Source of the DNA: Geoglobus sp. UBA235
Lineage (GTDB): Archaea; Halobacteriota; Archaeoglobi; Archaeoglobales; Archaeoglobaceae
Reading direction: 5' to 3'
Length of the DNA: 64,000 nucleotides
Assembly: GCA_002494725.1 (NCBI GenBank)
Contig: DACG01000032.1
Coordinates: forward strand, 1 to 64,000
The notes below the pieces were generated by a model. It worked only from the letters and a program-made list of their open reading frames with translations. It ran no database searches and was not told where the DNA came from. This document shows, one piece after another, positions 32,656 to 41,761 of the stretch (positions are counted from its first letter, which is position 1; the number at the start of each line of letters is the position of its first letter). The position numbers and the translations under genes were made by a program.

Positions 32656-33764
32656 GAATAGCAATGTTGATTTCTACACCATTTCCGCCAGAAGAGGGAA
32701 TTGGGAATCACGTTTATAATGTATCTAAAAAACTCATTGAAAGGGGTTATGAAGTTACGGTTATGACTCGTGGCTCATTGAAAACTACTCAGATCCACAC
32801 CTTAGATGGTATTAGAGTAATCAAAGTTCCATATATTCCGATATACCCATTCCACGTTAACATTCATGGGTTCTTTGTTAACAGATTGTTTAAGTCCTTA
32901 GAGAACGAATTTGATATAGTTCATATCCATACTCCACTTACACCTGTGATTAAGACAGATCTTCCAATCTTAGTAACATTCCATAGCCCGATGATAATTG
33001 GTACAAAATATATGGAATTGATCGATTTAAAATCATGGGCGGCAAAAATCATGGCTCATTTGGTTAGTTATACTTTAGAGCTAAAGTTGATTAAAAGAGC
33101 TAATATAATGACAGCTGTCTCAAATCATGTTGCATATGAACTGGAAAGGTATTATAATGTTAGCCACGATATGATTAGAGTTATTGGAAATGGTGTCGAT
33201 GAAAAAAAGTTTGTTCCTAGTAAACATAGAAATGAAAATTACATTTTGTACGTTGGGAGACTTAGCCATGGTAAGGGTTTACTTGACCTTATAGAGTGTG
33301 CGAGAAATGTATGTAAACATTACAAGGATGTTTCTTTTTATTTGGTTGGGAAAGGTGACTTGGAAAACATGTTAAAAGAAAAAGTAAAAAGTTATGGACT
33401 GCAAGGCAGAATCTTTTTTCTAGGCCACATTAAGCATGAGAAATTAATTCAGCTTTATCAGAATGCCATTTTATTGGTTATTCCTTCTTACTACGAAAGT
33501 GGTCCACTTGTATTATTAGAAGCGATGTCGTGCGGAATACCAGTAGTTTCAACACCCGTTGGCATTGCACCAGAAATTATAAAGAATAATGAAAACGGCA
33601 TTTTAATCCCTCATAAAAAAATGGCTGAAGCAATATCTGTACTTATCGAGGATGGTAAACTAAGAAGAAAATTAGGAAATAATGCAAGAAAAACAATTGA
33701 AAGGAAGTATACTTGGAACTCTGTTACCGATAGAGTGGAAGAATGTTATAAGTCATGTACGTGA
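32652..33764 (+). CDS. family 4 glycosyltransferase
   Basis: The 370-residue GT-B enzyme opens with LISTPFPPEEGIGNHVYNVS and FDIVHIHTPLTP, and has the GT4 donor site NYILYVGRLSHGKGLLDLIE, VGKGDLENMLKEK, and PSYYESGPLVLLEAMSCGIP with the E-x7-E motif. It is a retaining transferase; donor and acceptor are not decidable. ATGA overlap with the Alg13-like gene. Codon use is AT-rich compared with housekeeping genes at the left of the window. Confidence 0.9.
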   Translation: MRIAMLISTPFPPEEGIGNHVYNVSKKLIERGYEVTVMTRGSLKTTQIHTLDGIRVIKVPYIPIYPFHVNIHGFFVNRLFKSLENEFDIVHIHTPLTPVIKTDLPILVTFHSPMIIGTKYMELIDLKSWAAKIMAHLVSYTLELKLIKRANIMTAVSNHVAYELERYYNVSHDMIRVIGNGVDEKKFVPSKHRNENYILYVGRLSHGKGLLDLIECARNVCKHYKDVSFYLVGKGDLENMLKEKVKSYGLQGRIFFLGHIKHEKLIQLYQNAILLVIPSYYESGPLVLLEAMSCGIPVVSTPVGIAPEIIKNNENGILIPHKKMAEAISVLIEDGKLRRKLGNNARKTIERKYTWNSVTDRVEECYKSCT

Positions 33765-33768
33765 TAAA

Positions 33769-34953
33769 ATGAAAGTCTGTTTTATTTGTTTTGATTTCAA
33801 AAAGTCAAACATCAGAAGACAACCGTGGAAGTACGTATACGAGTTGAGTGAAGGTATTGTAGAGAAGGGCTTCGAGCTAACTCTGATTTCAAATGGACAG
33901 GGACAAAATGCCAATGTACTTGATGGCATTAAAATTCGCTATGTGAGACAGCTAAGGTCAATTTTTGGAGAATCTAAAGAAGTCTTGCAAGTGCTTACGG
34001 AGGAAAATCCCGATGTTGTAGTAATGCTTCTCGGTATGACAAGTTTTCTAAGATTTGGCTTTAAGATTGATAAACCAGTTATAGGTATTCTCACAAGTCC
34101 AATATACTCAATGGGAGAGATATTGAGATGTCTTGGATTGCGAGAGATTATTAGACATTTTCATCACGTATCAGTCCATCTTTTAGGTGCAGCAATTCCC
34201 AAGTTTATAATAAGAAAATGGGCTAATCGTTTTGAATACATTGTAGTTTTAAGTGAAGAGAATAAGAGGAGACTTGAGAAGATTAACATCAGCTCAAAAA
34301 TTTTGCTTCTTCCTCCAGGGGTTGATGAACTCTACTTAAAGCCACCTGATAAAGAAGATATTGAAAGAATTAGGAAAGAGATAAATCCTGAAGGCACACC
34401 CATAATAATGTATTTTACATCTCCATTAACACTAAGAGGAACAGACACACTTGTTAAAGCCTTTGCAAAGGTTAGAAAAAAGATACCATCCAAATTAGTC
34501 TTTTTATCTAGGCTTGAACATAAAGAACTTACTAGGGAAGAGCAAGTGCTGAAGAAAGTTGCGAGAAAAGAGGGAATGTCTGATTCTATAGTTTTTATTT
34601 CCAAACTTTTAAAACCAGAAGAAGTCAAATTGTACGTTTGTGTGGCAGATATTGTATGCCTTCCATTTAAGATTGTAATTTCTGATGTCCCTATTAGTTT
34701 ACTTGAAGCAATGGCTCTTGGAAAGCCTGTAGTTTCAACAAATGTTAATGGCATTCCTGATCTGTTAAAGGGGATTATTGTTGAGCCTAATAATCCTGAT
34801 GAATTGGCAAAAGCTATTATTAAGTTACTCAAAGACAAAGAACTGGCAAATAAAGTTGGAGAAGAAGCTAGATTGTATATAGAGTCCTACCCAAGATGGA
34901 GAGATGTCCAAGAAAAATTCGTGAGTATCATTGAGGAGGTATTAAATAAGTGA
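33769..34953 (+). CDS. family 4-like glycosyltransferase
   Basis: A 394-residue GT-B protein: KVCFICFDFKKSNIRRQPWK at the start, a central segment with a membrane-associated look (IRHFHHVSVHLLGAAIPKFI), and the C-terminal donor domain with IIMYFTSPLTLRGTDTLVKA, VCLPFKIVISDVPISLLEAM and VVSTNVNGIPDLLKGIIVEP. The typical E-x7-E is changed around DVPISLLEA. ATG 33769 was chosen because homology starts there and GTGAT precedes it; a longer frame upstream overlaps the previous gene. It overlaps the kinase-like gene by four bases. Confidence 0.85.
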   Translation: MKVCFICFDFKKSNIRRQPWKYVYELSEGIVEKGFELTLISNGQGQNANVLDGIKIRYVRQLRSIFGESKEVLQVLTEENPDVVVMLLGMTSFLRFGFKIDKPVIGILTSPIYSMGEILRCLGLREIIRHFHHVSVHLLGAAIPKFIIRKWANRFEYIVVLSEENKRRLEKINISSKILLLPPGVDELYLKPPDKEDIERIRKEINPEGTPIIMYFTSPLTLRGTDTLVKAFAKVRKKIPSKLVFLSRLEHKELTREEQVLKKVARKEGMSDSIVFISKLLKPEEVKLYVCVADIVCLPFKIVISDVPISLLEAMALGKPVVSTNVNGIPDLLKGIIVEPNNPDELAKAIIKLLKDKELANKVGEEARLYIESYPRWRDVQEKFVSIIEEVLNK

Positions 34954-35597
34954 AGCCAATGCTGATATGTATTATAGGTCCTGATGGAACTGGAAAAACA
35001 ACACAAGCGAAAATGCTTGTTAAAAAATTAAATGAAGCTGGAATTAAGTGTAAATACAGGTGGCTGAGGTTTTATCACTTATTCTGCTTACCATTGCTTG
35101 CCATTGCTCGTTTGATGGGTTTAAGTGAAGTAGAAACTTTAGATACTGGAAGAAAAATAGGCTATCATTATTTCTACAAATCAAAGACAATTTCATCGTT
35201 ATATTCAATATTGTTATTCATAGACACTTTATTTTTTACTATAATTAAGGCCTATGTTCCTCTAAAAATATTTAAAAAAACTATAGTTTGTGACCGTTTT
35301 GTGTATGATACACTAGTTGATCTAATGGTCTCTACGAGGAATTACAATATTTACAGCTCAATTATTGGGAGACTTTTTTTAAGTTTAATACCAAAGAATA
35401 GTAAGATAATTATGCTAATTGCTGATGAAAAAATCCTGAGAAAAAGGAGGGATGACGTTATGCATGATAAAACTCTAAATTTAAGAATAAAACTTTATAA
35501 AAAGTTGTCTGAAGAGTTTGGTATTTTGATGATTAATACAAATAATTTATCAATTAATAAAGTTCAAGAACGTTTGATACAAGCCATAAAGATATAG
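34950..35597 (+). CDS. thymidylate-kinase-like P-loop kinase in the glycan island
   Basis: The 215-residue protein has the P-loop IIGPDGTGKTTQAKMLVKKL and the DR-Y/F motif VCDRFVYDTLVDLM of thymidylate kinases. The lid region is altered and a hydrophobic middle (about 65-110, FCLPLLAIARLMGLSEV, LYSILLFIDTLFFTIIKAYV) is unusual for a soluble kinase. It probably phosphorylates something other than dTMP, perhaps a lipid or sugar. It sits in the middle of a polyprenyl-glycan operon beside a membrane nucleotidyltransferase. GTG 34950 lies about nine bases after GGAGGT; ATG 34959 is an alternative. Confidence 0.75.
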   Translation: MKPMLICIIGPDGTGKTTQAKMLVKKLNEAGIKCKYRWLRFYHLFCLPLLAIARLMGLSEVETLDTGRKIGYHYFYKSKTISSLYSILLFIDTLFFTIIKAYVPLKIFKKTIVCDRFVYDTLVDLMVSTRNYNIYSSIIGRLFLSLIPKNSKIIMLIADEKILRKRRDDVMHDKTLNLRIKLYKKLSEEFGILMINTNNLSINKVQERLIQAIKI

Positions 35598-35605
35598 GGT
35601 CAAAT

Positions 35606-36247
35606 ATGAGCCTTAGTGAGTTTCACAAAAAGATAGCAAAGGAGGACAAATATCGACTATATGTCAAAATGCCGATATTAACGTTTTCTTCATGGCTATT
35701 TCAGGGCATTCTGTATATGGATACTACTGAGAAAGTTTTTAAGATTTTGTTAGACATCTTATTTTTCATACCTATTTACTTTATCTTTAGAGGTTATGGT
35801 TCACTTAGTCTATTTATAGCGATAATATTCACTCATACCATTAACTGGATTTTCAATGGTCAGATTTTTGTTTTGTTGAAGAATCTTAGACTAACAAAAA
35901 CTGAGCCGGAGCGTTTTATCCAATACTTGAATGATCTACAGAAAAGAATAAAAAAAGAAAATAGCATACTTGCAGCAGCAGCTTTTGGAAGTTTATCTAG
36001 AGGACAGTTAAAAGAAACTTCTGATTTAGACATTAGAATTATTAGGAAAAAAGGGGTGATTAATGGGTTTAGAGCTTGTTTATTTGTCCTTTCAGAGCGA
36101 ACTAGGGCTCTTTTTAATAAATTCCCCCTTGATATTTATGTTTTAGATGATGTAACTACCATAAAAAGACATATAGATAAAGTAGAAATTAAAAAACTAA
36201 TAATGCTCTATGATCCATATAAAATTTTAGAAGGGGTGTTTAAATGA
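35606..36247 (+). CDS. membrane-attached nucleotidyltransferase-like protein
   Basis: The first 90 residues include two or three membrane segments (ILLDILFFIPIYFIFRG, SLFIAIIFTHTINWIFNGQI). From about residue 120 a nucleotidyltransferase core appears: AAAAFGSLSRGQLKETSDLD with GS and DxD, then IRIIRKK. The membrane plus nucleotidyltransferase arrangement is not that of MNT antitoxins. It is nine bases after the kinase-like gene and overlaps the next transferase by four bases, so it belongs to the glycan operon. It may activate or modify a lipid-linked substrate, but no such reaction is established. Confidence 0.7.
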   Translation: MSLSEFHKKIAKEDKYRLYVKMPILTFSSWLFQGILYMDTTEKVFKILLDILFFIPIYFIFRGYGSLSLFIAIIFTHTINWIFNGQIFVLLKNLRLTKTEPERFIQYLNDLQKRIKKENSILAAAAFGSLSRGQLKETSDLDIRIIRKKGVINGFRACLFVLSERTRALFNKFPLDIYVLDDVTTIKRHIDKVEIKKLIMLYDPYKILEGVFK

Positions 36248-37410
36248 ACATTGTAATAGCATATAATTATGACCCATCTAATTTAAGGTGCGGCGGTGGA
36301 ATTACTTATGTCCATAATTTATTAAAGAGTTTGCTTAGTAGGGGGCTCAATATTACCCTATTTGGTGTAAAATTATCAAAAAATCAGACATTTACCCATC
36401 CTAATTTGGAGTTTATTTCCATACTAGAGGGGACGGATAACTGGTGGAAATTTTTAATAAAACTTTACAGTACATTAAGATCAGATAGATTTCCAGATTA
36501 TTATGTAATACACACACATCATCCTTTGGTTATGTATCCTTTTGTTCGCTTTTTACCGGATAACCCAAAAGTATGCACTTTTCACGGTGTAACTTTAGAT
36601 TGGGTCAGAGTTAATTATCCCCATTTTTACTCGCTAGTTAAACACTTTTATAGCCGTATTGAAGAGAGGATGATAAATAACGTAGATATAATCACAACCG
36701 CAGGGAATTATCCAAAACAGGGATTGGAAAAACGATATCCGAATTTAAATTTAGATAAAAAACTTATCACACTTCCTAGTGGAGTTGATTTAAGTAAATT
36801 TAAGCCTATAGACAAATCCAAGCTAAGGAAAAAATACGGAATAGATAAATTCGACAATATAATTTTGTTTGCTGGGAGACTATCTGAACAAAAAAATCTA
36901 CCACTATTGCTAAAAAGTTTTTCATTAGTCGAGAGCAAGTTAGAAAACTCCCTTTTAGTGATTGTTGGAAGAGGAGAGAAAGAGACAGAAATAAAAAGAC
37001 TCTCTTCGGAATTGAATACCAGAAACATCCTCTTTATTGGAGAAGTTCGGGACTATCAAGTACCAGAATTATTAAATTGTGCTGATGTAGTTGCTCTCAC
37101 ATCATGGTACGAGGCTAGCCCAACAATTGTAAAAGAAGCTCTTGCATGTGGCGTTCCTGTTGTCACTACTAATGTCGGAGATGTACATGAGATTATTACT
37201 AACCCCCTTTTAGGAACAATTGTAGACCGCTATGATGAAAAACTATTCGCAGAAGCACTAATTAAAACTATTGAGACGGTTAAAGCTAAACCAGAGGAAG
37301 TAAGAGAAAGATGTAGAGAAGTAGCTTTAGAACGGTTTAGTTTTGAGGTTATAGCAGAAAAGTTTATTGAAATTTATAAACAAGCAATGAAAAAGAGGTG
37401 TCAAAAATGA
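36244..37410 (+). CDS. family 4 glycosyltransferase
   Basis: A 388-residue GT4 enzyme: IVIAYNYDPSNLRCGGGITY, VIHTHHPLVMYPFVRFL, VCTFHGVTLDWVRVNYPHFY, IILFAGRLSEQKNLPLLLKS, LLVIVGRGEKETEIKRL, and ALTSWYEASPTIVKEALACG with the E-x7-E nucleotide-sugar site. GVPVVTTNVGDVHEIITNPL follows. The start overlaps the previous stop, and its stop overlaps the next gene's ATG (37407-37410). AT-rich codon use. Confidence 0.9.
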   Translation: MNIVIAYNYDPSNLRCGGGITYVHNLLKSLLSRGLNITLFGVKLSKNQTFTHPNLEFISILEGTDNWWKFLIKLYSTLRSDRFPDYYVIHTHHPLVMYPFVRFLPDNPKVCTFHGVTLDWVRVNYPHFYSLVKHFYSRIEERMINNVDIITTAGNYPKQGLEKRYPNLNLDKKLITLPSGVDLSKFKPIDKSKLRKKYGIDKFDNIILFAGRLSEQKNLPLLLKSFSLVESKLENSLLVIVGRGEKETEIKRLSSELNTRNILFIGEVRDYQVPELLNCADVVALTSWYEASPTIVKEALACGVPVVTTNVGDVHEIITNPLLGTIVDRYDEKLFAEALIKTIETVKAKPEEVRERCREVALERFSFEVIAEKFIEIYKQAMKKRCQK

Positions 37411-39011
37411 AACAATTCACTCCAACCATCATTTCATTTCTATTAATCGCTTTGTTAGGCTTTTACATTGCAAATTTTAGGGAAGGAAATTATCTTCCAG
37501 TTTGGATTTTCTGGTTTTGCACGATAACAATCTTCTCTTTAATTGTTTATCAAATTTCAAAAATAAAAATTAAAAATCAATATTCAGACTATCATATCCA
37601 TATACTTTTGCAGATTTTGATGACTGCTTTTTTAATGCGGATGTTATTCATATCAACTGGCAATGCTTTAGCAGGATATGACGCATACAATGAATTTGTG
37701 ACACTATCGAAAGTTAATAACATGGGATATTGGAATCCTAACGAAATTGGTGGCTATGGCGCGGCATATCCAATACTCTACATGTTTGGCATTATTTGGT
37801 CACAAATCATCGATGTCAATATGTTCACGACAGCAAAGTGGATGCCAATATCCTTTTTCTTTGTTGCTCCTCTTTTTATTTATTTGATTGGCAACTTAAA
37901 GTATTCGAAGAGAGCAGCATTACTAGCTTCTTTTGGTTTCGCTTTTCTATACATTTCTCTATTTTTCCATACTACTCTCCAAAGAGAGACTGTTGCTTTC
38001 CCAATATTTTTACTTACAATATATTTGTATTACAGAGGTACGATTCAAAAAGAAAATGGGATTAGTTACATCTCCTTGGCAATCTTAACAGCAATTGTAT
38101 GTGTACTTTCACACCACTTAACGTCTTTTCTCTTACTAATATTCTTCATAACGTATACAATAATTGACAAATTTGCACCATCAGAAGAATTGACTCTAAA
38201 AAAAGAGCATACATCTATAGTATTTACAGTTCTTTTATTCGCGTTAACGTTTGGCTATTGGGTTTATTTAAAGTATACACCCATAGAATTTCTTACTTTA
38301 GTAATCAAAGAATCTACTATTACAATGCCAGAAGGTGGAGCAATAATTCCTACTACGTTGAGATACAAGATTTTATATTATGGAGAGATCATATTTGCAA
38401 TTTTGTTTGCATTACTTTCGACATGGGCTTTAGTGTTAAGAAATAAAGAAAGAGTCAGTTCTGATATAGCATTATTCATATATAGTGGTATAACTGGTTT
38501 GATTATGGTACTAACTCTCCAAGGAAGAATACTACCCCATGAGGGGATGGGGCTGGGAAGCAGATTCCAATCTTTTGTGTACATTGGCATCTTTATTTTG
38601 TCAGGATATACAGTATCTGAATTTTTAAGAAAATACAACAGGCAATTAAAAAGGTTAATACTTATAATTTTTGTAGCGTACGCTCTTTTAAGCATCTACC
38701 GGATACCGCCTTACCTATATTCAGAAAAAAATGAGTTTGTTCATGGGGAAGCACGCCCGTTAATTACTGAAGAAGAAGTTAGCGCAGTTACATGGGTGAG
38801 AGCAGGAAATGCTGTTGCAGATATTTCTTTAAGAGGAGCTTTTCAGCTCAATGAATTACCAGAAAGTAAGTATACAACAGAATATAGCGACATCGTTTAT
38901 CTCATTCACTCTCATATAGTACCTTTTTCCACAAATAAATATATAACAAATAGTTCTTTAAGAATCTATGACAATGGGTTGGTTGAGATCTACTACTGCA
39001 ACCTCCTGTAA
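37407..39011 (+). CDS. polytopic membrane protein of the glycan island (GT-C- or polymerase-like)
   Basis: The 534-residue protein has about eleven to twelve membrane helices and an outer C-terminal stretch (ITEEEVSAVTWVRAGNAVAD). Loop features between helices 2 and 4 (NALAGYDAYNEFVTLSKVNN, WNPNEIGGYGAAYPILYMFG) with an acidic pair near a predicted outer face resemble GT-C glycosyltransferases and oligosaccharide polymerases. The function is not assigned further. ATG 37407 follows GAGGTG and overlaps the previous stop. The 3' end overlaps the convergent GT2 gene by 19 bases. Confidence 0.75.
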   Translation: MKQFTPTIISFLLIALLGFYIANFREGNYLPVWIFWFCTITIFSLIVYQISKIKIKNQYSDYHIHILLQILMTAFLMRMLFISTGNALAGYDAYNEFVTLSKVNNMGYWNPNEIGGYGAAYPILYMFGIIWSQIIDVNMFTTAKWMPISFFFVAPLFIYLIGNLKYSKRAALLASFGFAFLYISLFFHTTLQRETVAFPIFLLTIYLYYRGTIQKENGISYISLAILTAIVCVLSHHLTSFLLLIFFITYTIIDKFAPSEELTLKKEHTSIVFTVLLFALTFGYWVYLKYTPIEFLTLVIKESTITMPEGGAIIPTTLRYKILYYGEIIFAILFALLSTWALVLRNKERVSSDIALFIYSGITGLIMVLTLQGRILPHEGMGLGSRFQSFVYIGIFILSGYTVSEFLRKYNRQLKRLILIIFVAYALLSIYRIPPYLYSEKNEFVHGEARPLITEEEVSAVTWVRAGNAVADISLRGAFQLNELPESKYTTEYSDIVYLIHSHIVPFSTNKYITNSSLRIYDNGLVEIYYCNLL

Positions 39012-40072
39012 TTTCCTAACAAAAATCTAACAAAGAATTTTAAAGAGTCAACAATTCCATGCTTTTTAAGTATCTGAAAAACCCTCAACGGGAGCATGAT
39101 TATACCATAATATGCTATTTGGAAAAAGAGTTGGTAGAATTTAGAATATTTTATATAAAATTTAAATCTTTTCTTAGCACCCAACATCCCAATATTTTTT
39201 ATTAATTCAGAGTATACATCAGGATTCTTTATCACTTTCTCTCTTGACCTACTCACCTTATGCCAAATTTTTGAGTAAGGTACGTACACAACCTTAAAAC
39301 CCCCAATTTTGCGTACTCTTGTACAGAATTCTAGGTCTTCAGCCCCCAAAAAAAAATCCGAGTCCAACAAACCAACTTTTTGTAATACAGATGTTTTTAT
39401 CAGCATTGCACATCCGGAGACTGCATCAAATTCCATTATTTTATCATATTGTCCAAAGTCTATTTCATTGTACCCAATTTCAGTAGTATACCCAGTCCAC
39501 CAATTAATTTTCGTGCCAATGACCCAAAAAACATTATTTTTTTGTTTATAGCTATAATAATATATCTTCGGACCGAGAACCCCAATCTTCTCATCATCTC
39601 CTCCAATTTTAATCAGCTCACTCAAAAATTCAGGATCAACAACAGTATCATTGTTCAAAAGTAAAACATAGTCTGGATTTAATACCTTTAGAGCATACCT
39701 CATTCCTATATTATTCCCCTCTGAGAACCCGTAATTCTTCTCATTCAAAATAAGCCTTAATTTTCTATTTGATGGCAACTTCGAAAAATACTTCTCTTTT
39801 CTGAAATATCCTCCTTTCTCAGCCTGCTCTCGTGTGTATTCAAGAACATAAATTGGCTTATTATTTGGATCGTATTCAAAAAACTTGGATTCTACTTTGA
39901 TTTTACCTTCGCAGTATTCTTTTATTTTCTCTATTGAATTATCTTCAGAGTTATTATCAACTACAATAACTTCGTAATTTGGGTAGGTTATTTGATAAAG
40001 TGATTCTAAACATTCTATTGTATCTTCCCAGCCGTTCCAATTCAAGATTATTATAGAAACTCTAGGAAACAC
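38993..40072 (-). CDS. family 2 glycosyltransferase
   Basis: A 359-residue GT2 enzyme on the opposite strand to the main operon: RVSIIILNWNGWEDTIECLE, VIVVDNNSEDNSIEKIKE, GFSEGNNIGMRYALK, LLLNNDTVVDPEFLSEL, EFDAVSGCAMLIKTSVLQKV and FFLGAEDLEFCTRVRKIGG. An insert of about 45 residues between the first strands (KVESKFFEYDPNNKPIYVLE) is unusual. GTG 40072 follows GGAGGTGTGATTT. It converges on the polytopic gene with a 19-base overlap. Confidence 0.88.
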   Translation of the reverse strand: MFPRVSIIILNWNGWEDTIECLESLYQITYPNYEVIVVDNNSEDNSIEKIKEYCEGKIKVESKFFEYDPNNKPIYVLEYTREQAEKGGYFRKEKYFSKLPSNRKLRLILNEKNYGFSEGNNIGMRYALKVLNPDYVLLLNNDTVVDPEFLSELIKIGGDDEKIGVLGPKIYYYSYKQKNNVFWVIGTKINWWTGYTTEIGYNEIDFGQYDKIMEFDAVSGCAMLIKTSVLQKVGLLDSDFFLGAEDLEFCTRVRKIGGFKVVYVPYSKIWHKVSRSREKVIKNPDVYSELIKNIGMLGAKKRFKFYIKYSKFYQLFFQIAYYGIIMLPLRVFQILKKHGIVDSLKFFVRFLLGNYRRLQ

Positions 40073-40153
40073 TAAATCACACCTCCAAGGATTATTTAAA
40101 AGCTAAAAATTTAAAAGCATTGCTCCCTGTTAGTTCATTGAGGGGGCGGTTTC

Positions 40154-41761
40154 ATGAGTAATTTTCAAAAACTCTTAATCATTGGTTTCGATGGAGCAAC
40201 TTGGGACGTTTTATTGCCCTTAATAGAGGAGAAAAAACTTCCAACGTTGGAGAAATTAGTTAAAAATGGAAGTTATGGAGTTTTAGAATCAACTATCCCA
40301 CCAGTAACCGGCGGCGCTTGGCTCTCTTTAGCAACAGGGAAATCCCCGGGAAAAACTGGAGTAATAGATTTCTTGAGCAAAAAGGATGAGATACACAAAC
40401 TAAATCCTACAACTTCCGCTGATTTTGAAGGGCGTTCTTTTTGGGACTACTTAAGCAAAGTAAACAAAAAAGTTGGAATTTTCAACTATCCTATGCTGTT
40501 CCCCCCATACAAAATAAACGGTTTCATGATTTCTGGATTAGGGTCTTCTCCAGATGATGATGTTTCATATCCATTATATTTAAAAAAAGAGCTAGAACAA
40601 ATTGCAGGAAAATATGAAATCAGTATTGGTTATCATAATAAAAGATATGAGAACATAGATTTGTTTATCCAAGACCTAAATAGATTCTTAGATAAGTTTG
40701 AAAAGTGGATTTACTATCTAATCAAAAGCAAAGAGTGGGTCATTCTATTTTTAGTATTTTCAATAACTGACTGGCTTCAACATATAATGTGGAGGCATAT
40801 TGATGAGATCCACCCAATGTACGATCCAAAAATTTCACCTAAATATACGGAGGAATTTATCAAATTCTGGCAAAGAATAGATGATATTCTTGGAAACATC
40901 TTGAATATGCTCCCAAAAGACACCATCGTCTTTCTCGTTTCAGACCATGGGTTTGGACCCAACGACCAGACGTTTAACCTTGCGAAGTGGTTGGTTTCGA
41001 AGGGATACATGGTCAGAAGAAGAGACATAAAGAAGACCATCAAAAAATACGCATACAAAATCGCCACAATCGTAGCAAAAACGCCAATGAGGAAATTATT
41101 TTCTACCGAAACAAGAAAAAGCGTTGGAGATGTATTGAAAACAAGCATAGTGGACGAAATTGACATTGAGAAGAGTAAAGCCTACTGTTTAGGACATACA
41201 ATTCCCTTTGGGGCTATTTACATAAATGCAAACAGTGAAAAAGAGAGAGACGAAATTAAAGCCAGATTGATACATGACCTGAAAAATTTAAGCAGAGATG
41301 TTGGAAAAGAAGTCAGAGTCCAGAGATATGAACCCAAAAAACTCTACTTTGGAGAGAAAGTTGATCTCTTACCTGACATAATTTTCACAATAAATAACTG
41401 GAGATGCGTTATAATTGAAGATACCTTTGATAGGCCGCTATTTGAAGAAAAGCCATTTTCAACAAGACACACAGGTGCCCATAGGCTAAATGGAATCTTC
41501 CTCGCTTATGGTCCAGGACTCAAGAAGGGACAGAGGATTGATGTAAAAATTTATGACATTGCTCCTACAATTCTGCATATTTTTGGTTTGCCAATTCCAA
41601 ATGATATAGATGGAAGAGTCTTAATAGAAATCTTCGAAGAGGACTCAGAGTTTGCAAAAAGAGAACCAAGATATGTTGATCCAAGTCATTACGAGAAAAA
41701 ACAGGAAGATAAAAAACTCAAAAAAGCTATTCAAAACCTAAAAATAAAAGGCAAAATCTAA
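40154..41761 (+). CDS. AlkP-superfamily phosphodiesterase/phosphotransferase of the glycan island
   Basis: The 535-residue enzyme has the alkaline-phosphatase fold: LIIGFDGATWDVLLPLIEEK, the nucleophile Thr in TIPPVTGGAWLSLATGKSPG, SITDWLQHIMWRHIDE, VFLVSDHGFGPNDQTFN, and TRHTGAHRLNGIFLAYGPG. Relatives occur in archaeal and bacterial polysaccharide clusters and may add or remove phospho-groups from glycans; the exact reaction is not known. No signal peptide is seen. It converges with flippase A with a four-base overlap. Confidence 0.85.
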   Translation: MSNFQKLLIIGFDGATWDVLLPLIEEKKLPTLEKLVKNGSYGVLESTIPPVTGGAWLSLATGKSPGKTGVIDFLSKKDEIHKLNPTTSADFEGRSFWDYLSKVNKKVGIFNYPMLFPPYKINGFMISGLGSSPDDDVSYPLYLKKELEQIAGKYEISIGYHNKRYENIDLFIQDLNRFLDKFEKWIYYLIKSKEWVILFLVFSITDWLQHIMWRHIDEIHPMYDPKISPKYTEEFIKFWQRIDDILGNILNMLPKDTIVFLVSDHGFGPNDQTFNLAKWLVSKGYMVRRRDIKKTIKKYAYKIATIVAKTPMRKLFSTETRKSVGDVLKTSIVDEIDIEKSKAYCLGHTIPFGAIYINANSEKERDEIKARLIHDLKNLSRDVGKEVRVQRYEPKKLYFGEKVDLLPDIIFTINNWRCVIIEDTFDRPLFEEKPFSTRHTGAHRLNGIFLAYGPGLKKGQRIDVKIYDIAPTILHIFGLPIPNDIDGRVLIEIFEEDSEFAKREPRYVDPSHYEKKQEDKKLKKAIQNLKIKGKI

